Shown: piece by piece, positions 6,438-9,260 of the stretch | Layout: every line of letters starts with the position of its first letter | Position numbering within the stretch: position 1 is the stretch's first letter | Assembly (NCBI GenBank): GCA_964415525.1 | Contig: CAYQAS010000143.1 | Coordinates: 1-9,260 of the forward strand | DNA: 9,260 bases | DNA from: CAZPUI01 sp964415525 | GTDB lineage: Bacteria; Acidobacteriota; Holophagae; Holophagales; Holophagaceae | Direction: 5' to 3' | The notes under the pieces: generated by a model | The model's input: the letters and a program-made list of their open reading frames with translations, nothing else | The model's database searches: none | Told to the model about the DNA's origin: nothing | Translations under genes and position numbers: made by a program

Positions 6438-6460
6438 AGCTTTCTTCTCCCCCCCCATTA

Positions 6461-6489
6461 TTGTGAAAATAAAGCCTTCGTGCTATATT
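6461..6489 (+). promoter_or_regulatory. Sigma70-like promoter for the S9 peptidase
   Basis: TTGTGA (6461-6466), 17 bases, TATATT (6484-6489). The expected transcript start near 6496 lies downstream of the in-frame TTG at 6488 and about 45 nucleotides before the ATG at 6542, which supports the latter as the true start. A run of eight C (6449-6456) lies just upstream, between this promoter and the divergent kinase promoter. Confidence 0.65.
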
Positions 6490-6541
6490 GCCAAACAATG
6501 GAAGGACCGAAGGCAAAGGCCAATTCAGGGGATTACCGCAT

Positions 6542-8599
6542 ATGTCAAGACTATCATCTCAAATTTTCGCCTTGTTTTTCATATATATAATGACCTGCTG
6601 CCTCGTGAATCCAGCCGTCCTCCTGGCCGCGAGTCATCCTTTTTCCGTTCGGGACATGCTGGCCATGGAGCGGATCAGCGATCCCCAGGTTTCCCCCGAC
6701 GGGGGCCGGGTAGCCTTCACGGTCTGGCGGGCCGATCTCACCGCCGATCAGGGCCGCACTTCCATCCAAATAGCAGATATTAAAAAGAATGTTAGTTCCA
6801 CGGTCAACCCTTCAGCCAAGGCCGACGATACGAATCCCCGCTGGTCATCCGACGGCAAAACCTTATATTTCCTTTCCACCCGCTCCGGCTCTCAGCAGGT
6901 CTGGCATATCTCCCCGCCTTATAAGAAACCGGGCCCCGTCACCGATTTGCCTCGCGATGTAGGGGCCTTTGAAGTTTCCCCGGACGGGCGGTCTCTGATC
7001 CTCTCCATGTCTGTCTTTCCCGGTAAAACACCGGAACAGACGAGAACGATCCTGGCGGAAAAGGCAAATCAGAACGGGTCGGGGATGGTCTTCGACCGCC
7101 TGATGGTCCGCAATTGGGACACCTGGAATGATGGCACCCGTAACCACCTGTTTTTTTACCCCCTTCCCGGCGGTCCGGCCCGGGATGTCATGGCGGCCAT
7201 GGACGCCGATTGTCCTTCCAAACCGGCCGGGGGAACGGAGGAATTCTCCCTTTCCCCCGACGGCGGGACCCTGGTCTTTGCGGCCAAGGATGAAGGCCGT
7301 CAGGAGGCTTGGTCCACTAACAGCGACCTTTTTATGGTTTCCCTCGGAAAAGCAACAAAGCCGGTGCGGATTACAAAAAATCCCGCCGCCGACACCCAGC
7401 CCCGCTTTTCCCCCGACGGCCGGACCCTCGCCTATCTCGCCACGAGCCAACCCGGTCACGAGGCGGACCGCTACCGGATACTCTTAAGGGACATGGCTTC
7501 GGGAAAGGAACGCTCCCTCGAGCTGCGGGCTGACGACAGTCCAAACGGCGATCGCTCCCCCGACTACATAATCTGGTCACAGGATGGCAAGACCCTTTAT
7601 TGCACCGCCGATCACCTGGGGCAACATGCCCTTTTCGCCGTAGATGTGGCGACGGGCAAGAGCCGGATGATCATGAAGACGGGGAATACCTTCGCCCCCC
7701 AGCCGCTGCCGGACGGGGGCATCCTCTTGGCCTGGAATTCCCTCCAGCAGCCGACGGAACTTTATCTCCTCGGAATCAATAACGAAGACTCCCGACGGGT
7801 CACCAAGCTGAACGATGACAGGATGGCAAACATCGGCTTTGGAAAGATCGGGGCCTTCACCTTCAATGGCGCCCACGGGGATACTGTATACGGACGGGTC
7901 GTTTATCCCGTTGCTTTCGATCCCACCCGGAAATATCCCGTTGCCTTCATTATTCACGGCGGGCCGGAAACATCCGACTTGAATGATTTTCACTACCGCT
8001 GGAACCCCCAGATTTACGCCGGGGCCGGCTATGCCGTCGTGCAGATCGATTTCCATGGTTCAACGGGATATGGACAGAAGTTTACCGATACCATCCGGGG
8101 GGACTGGGGCGGGGTGCCCTACGAAGACCTCATGAGGGGTCTCGATTTTGCGCTGAAGGAGTATCCCTTTCTGGACGAAAAACGGATGGCCGCTTTGGGC
8201 CCCTCCTATGGCGGTTATATGATCAATTGGATCGGCGGCCACACGGACCGCTTTCACTGCCTAGTCAGTCACGCCGGACTTATTGACAAGCCTATGGCCC
8301 ACTATGTAATGGATACCCTCTGGTTTCCCGAATGGGAATTCGGCGACCCCAAACGGCACAACCCTTTGGATTATATCAATAACTGGCGGACACCGGCCCT
8401 CATTATTCACGGCCAGAAAGACTATCGGGTCTCTTACACCCAGAGCCTCGCCCTTTTCAGCGCCCTCCAGCGTCAGGGCGTTCCTTCGGAACTGCTCCTC
8501 TTTCCCGACGAAGGCCACTGGATTCTCAAACCCCGGAATGTTCTGCAATGGCACGACGCGGTACTCGCCTGGCTTAAACGGTGGCTACGGTCACCCTAA
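6542..8599 (+). CDS. Exported S9-family peptidase (prolyl oligopeptidase / DPP5-like)
   Basis: A 685-residue serine peptidase of the prolyl oligopeptidase family, S9C/DPP5-like by its C-terminal motifs. Residues 1-31 are a signal peptide (basic start, core IFALFFIYIMTCCLV, end LLAAS), so it acts in the periplasm or outside. The N-terminal half is a beta-propeller with repeated SPDG-type turns (QVSPDGG, RWSSDGK, EVSPDGR, SLSPDGG, RFSPDGR, IWSQDGK), which restricts entry to short peptides. The C-terminal alpha/beta-hydrolase domain carries the triad: Ser555 in GPSYGGY, Asp627 in HGQKDYR and His659 in DEGHW. HGGP (near base 7960) forms the oxyanion side. The ATG at 6542 is chosen for the signal peptide, the promoter position and AGGGG upstream. 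It probably degrades oligopeptides for uptake. It stands alone, divergent from the kinase, which might regulate it; that link is inference. No defect is seen. Confidence 0.92.
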   Translation: MSRLSSQIFALFFIYIMTCCLVNPAVLLAASHPFSVRDMLAMERISDPQVSPDGGRVAFTVWRADLTADQGRTSIQIADIKKNVSSTVNPSAKADDTNPRWSSDGKTLYFLSTRSGSQQVWHISPPYKKPGPVTDLPRDVGAFEVSPDGRSLILSMSVFPGKTPEQTRTILAEKANQNGSGMVFDRLMVRNWDTWNDGTRNHLFFYPLPGGPARDVMAAMDADCPSKPAGGTEEFSLSPDGGTLVFAAKDEGRQEAWSTNSDLFMVSLGKATKPVRITKNPAADTQPRFSPDGRTLAYLATSQPGHEADRYRILLRDMASGKERSLELRADDSPNGDRSPDYIIWSQDGKTLYCTADHLGQHALFAVDVATGKSRMIMKTGNTFAPQPLPDGGILLAWNSLQQPTELYLLGINNEDSRRVTKLNDDRMANIGFGKIGAFTFNGAHGDTVYGRVVYPVAFDPTRKYPVAFIIHGGPETSDLNDFHYRWNPQIYAGAGYAVVQIDFHGSTGYGQKFTDTIRGDWGGVPYEDLMRGLDFALKEYPFLDEKRMAALGPSYGGYMINWIGGHTDRFHCLVSHAGLIDKPMAHYVMDTLWFPEWEFGDPKRHNPLDYINNWRTPALIIHGQKDYRVSYTQSLALFSALQRQGVPSELLLFPDEGHWILKPRNVLQWHDAVLAWLKRWLRSP

Positions 8600-8623
8600 A
8601 AAAGGCTTTAGCAGTGCCCGTAT

Positions 8624-8824
8624 CTACGCAAAATTATCTTGCCTTTGTGACAGATTGGCACCCCTTTCCGTCACCGGGGTCCAATAATCGCAATCCTTCG
8701 TATATTCATTAATTACGTGATCAACAAAACGGGCGAAGCGGAGGCAATTTTCCCGGTTCTCTCCCGGATGGACCTCATGGAAGAGGCATTCCTGGCATAT
8801 TTCTTTTCTGCCTTCGTATTTCAT
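8624..8824 (-). CDS. Small four-cysteine protein of unknown function
   Basis: A 66-residue protein I do not recognise. The start ATG has a strong ribosome site, AGGAGG, eight bases upstream, which argues for a real gene. It contains four cysteines in the pattern C-x2-C-x13-C-x17-C (CQEC near residue 10, ENC near 27, DCDYW near 45) with a His after the CxxC. This could bind zinc or an iron-sulfur cluster; nothing shows which. There is no signal peptide or membrane segment, and the last 15 residues are polar and probably disordered. It lies 38 bases after the VWA gene on the same strand and is probably co-transcribed with it, so it may serve the same process. It converges with the S9 peptidase, whose stop is 24 bases away, with no clear terminator between them. 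Confidence 0.7.
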   Translation of the reverse strand: MKYEGRKEICQECLFHEVHPGENRENCLRFARFVDHVINEYTKDCDYWTPVTERGANLSQRQDNFA

Positions 8825-8862
8825 GTCCTAACCCTCCTGCAAGATTAATGATATTAGCATAA

Positions 8863-9260
8863 TTAACGCCTGACCAGGGTGCTGATCAGCCGTTCAATGT
8901 GCTCCAGGGTGTTGCACTCCTTGATCGTAGTGCAATAAGGCGAGTACTGGCGTATCTCCGAATCCCCCGATCCCCAGAAGGCCGGAACTTCGGGATTTAG
9001 CCAGATAAGACGCTTGCAACGCTCGTAGATGACCTTGATATTCTCCGAATAGGGATCGTTGTAGTTGTTCCGGGCATCGCCGAGGATCAGGACCGTCGTC
9101 TTGCGCGTAACCGCCTGGAGGTGATTACGACGAAAATCGCCGAAGGAACGCTCATAATCCGTCCGCCCCATAATCAGGGGGATATCTGTTCCTCCCTGGA
9201 TCCTGGCCAGGGCCTGATCCACGGGACAATTGTCAAGGATGTTGCTGACCTCGACGAGAT
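8863..9260 (-). CDS. CoxE-like VWA-domain protein, C-terminal part
   Basis: The frame is open to the right edge, so the N-terminus is outside the window; 131 residues are visible. Recognisable CoxE-type VWA features in order: a metal-site Thr region (MGRTDYERSF), the core strand with Asp (TTVLILGDARNNYNDP), the RLIWLNPE strand, WGSGDSEI, and the closing YSPYCTTIKECNTLEHIERLI helix. The family often works with a MoxR AAA+ ATPase encoded next to it, for instance in maturation of molybdenum enzymes such as CO dehydrogenase in the best known case; here the neighbour on that side is not visible. The small cysteine protein follows 38 bases downstream. The GTG at 9222 is internal, not the start. It resembles the VWA protein at the left edge only in general architecture. 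Confidence 0.88.
   Translation of the reverse strand, partial: LVEVSNILDNCPVDQALARIQGGTDIPLIMGRTDYERSFGDFRRNHLQAVTRKTTVLILGDARNNYNDPYSENIKVIYERCKRLIWLNPEVPAFWGSGDSEIRQYSPYCTTIKECNTLEHIERLISTLVRR

Noticed and set aside
6863..7459. A 198-codon minus-strand open frame inside the S9 peptidase gene
   Set aside because: It is a mirror of GC-rich propeller codons; the + strand carries a complete peptidase with repeated SPDG motifs and a catalytic triad.
8601..8646. Bidirectional terminator between the peptidase and the small cysteine gene
   Set aside because: The only arms, AAAGGC and GCCTTT, are six bases long with a 34-base separation and no T-run.
1..9260. CRISPR array, tRNA, rRNA or riboswitch
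   Set aside because: I saw no regularly spaced repeats, cloverleaf-like sequence or known aptamer core anywhere in the window.

Overview
The window looks like part of a chromosome from a Gram-negative bacterium, most likely a deltaproteobacterial (Desulfobacterota, perhaps Syntrophales-like) environmental or metagenome-derived genome. The grounds are the hybrid multi-PAS histidine kinase, a DsbD-type membrane protein paired with a TlpA-like thioredoxin, the CoxE-like VWA proteins, moderate-to-high GC, and a scaffold gap of ten Ns. The taxonomic guess is inference only; there is no rRNA or other marker gene.

Layout from left to right. (1) 1-585: the 3' end of a VWA-domain protein on the + strand. 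(2) 610-2240: a sigma70-like promoter, then a thiol-redox pair on the + strand, a DsbD/CcdA-type electron transporter followed by a signal-peptide-bearing TlpA/ResA-like thioredoxin. The transporter gene is broken in this assembly: at about 1200 it runs into a diverged, apparently error-rich tail, then Ns (1267-1276), then a GC-rich antisense fragment of a serine recombinase, and it resumes in frame at 1515. A chimeric join is the best explanation. (3) 2403-3072, - strand: a VapBC-type toxin-antitoxin pair (ribbon-helix-helix antitoxin, PIN toxin) with overlapping genes and a recognisable promoter. (4) 3247-6302, - strand: a 948-residue soluble hybrid histidine kinase with four PAS domains, HisKA, HATPase and a receiver domain. 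Its second PAS carries the FixL heme-ligand histidine and distal arginine, so it is a candidate oxygen or gas sensor. Directly downstream, overlapping its stop, is a scar in which the start of a STAS anti-anti-sigma factor is joined out of frame to the end of an RsbW-type anti-sigma kinase. (5) 6542-8599, + strand: an exported S9-family prolyl-oligopeptidase-type peptidase, divergent from the kinase, with two good promoters back to back. (6) 8624-9260, - strand: the 3' end of a second CoxE-like VWA protein followed closely by a 66-residue cysteine-containing protein of unknown function.

Functionally the window combines periplasmic thiol redox (transporter plus thioredoxin), a probable gas-sensing phosphorelay kinase, an exported peptidase and a toxin-antitoxin module. 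No complete new system is evident. The most notable points are the FixL-like PAS in the hybrid kinase, the STAS/RsbW deletion scar, and the chimeric interruption of the dsbD-like gene, which should be resolved before anyone interprets it as a mobile element insertion.
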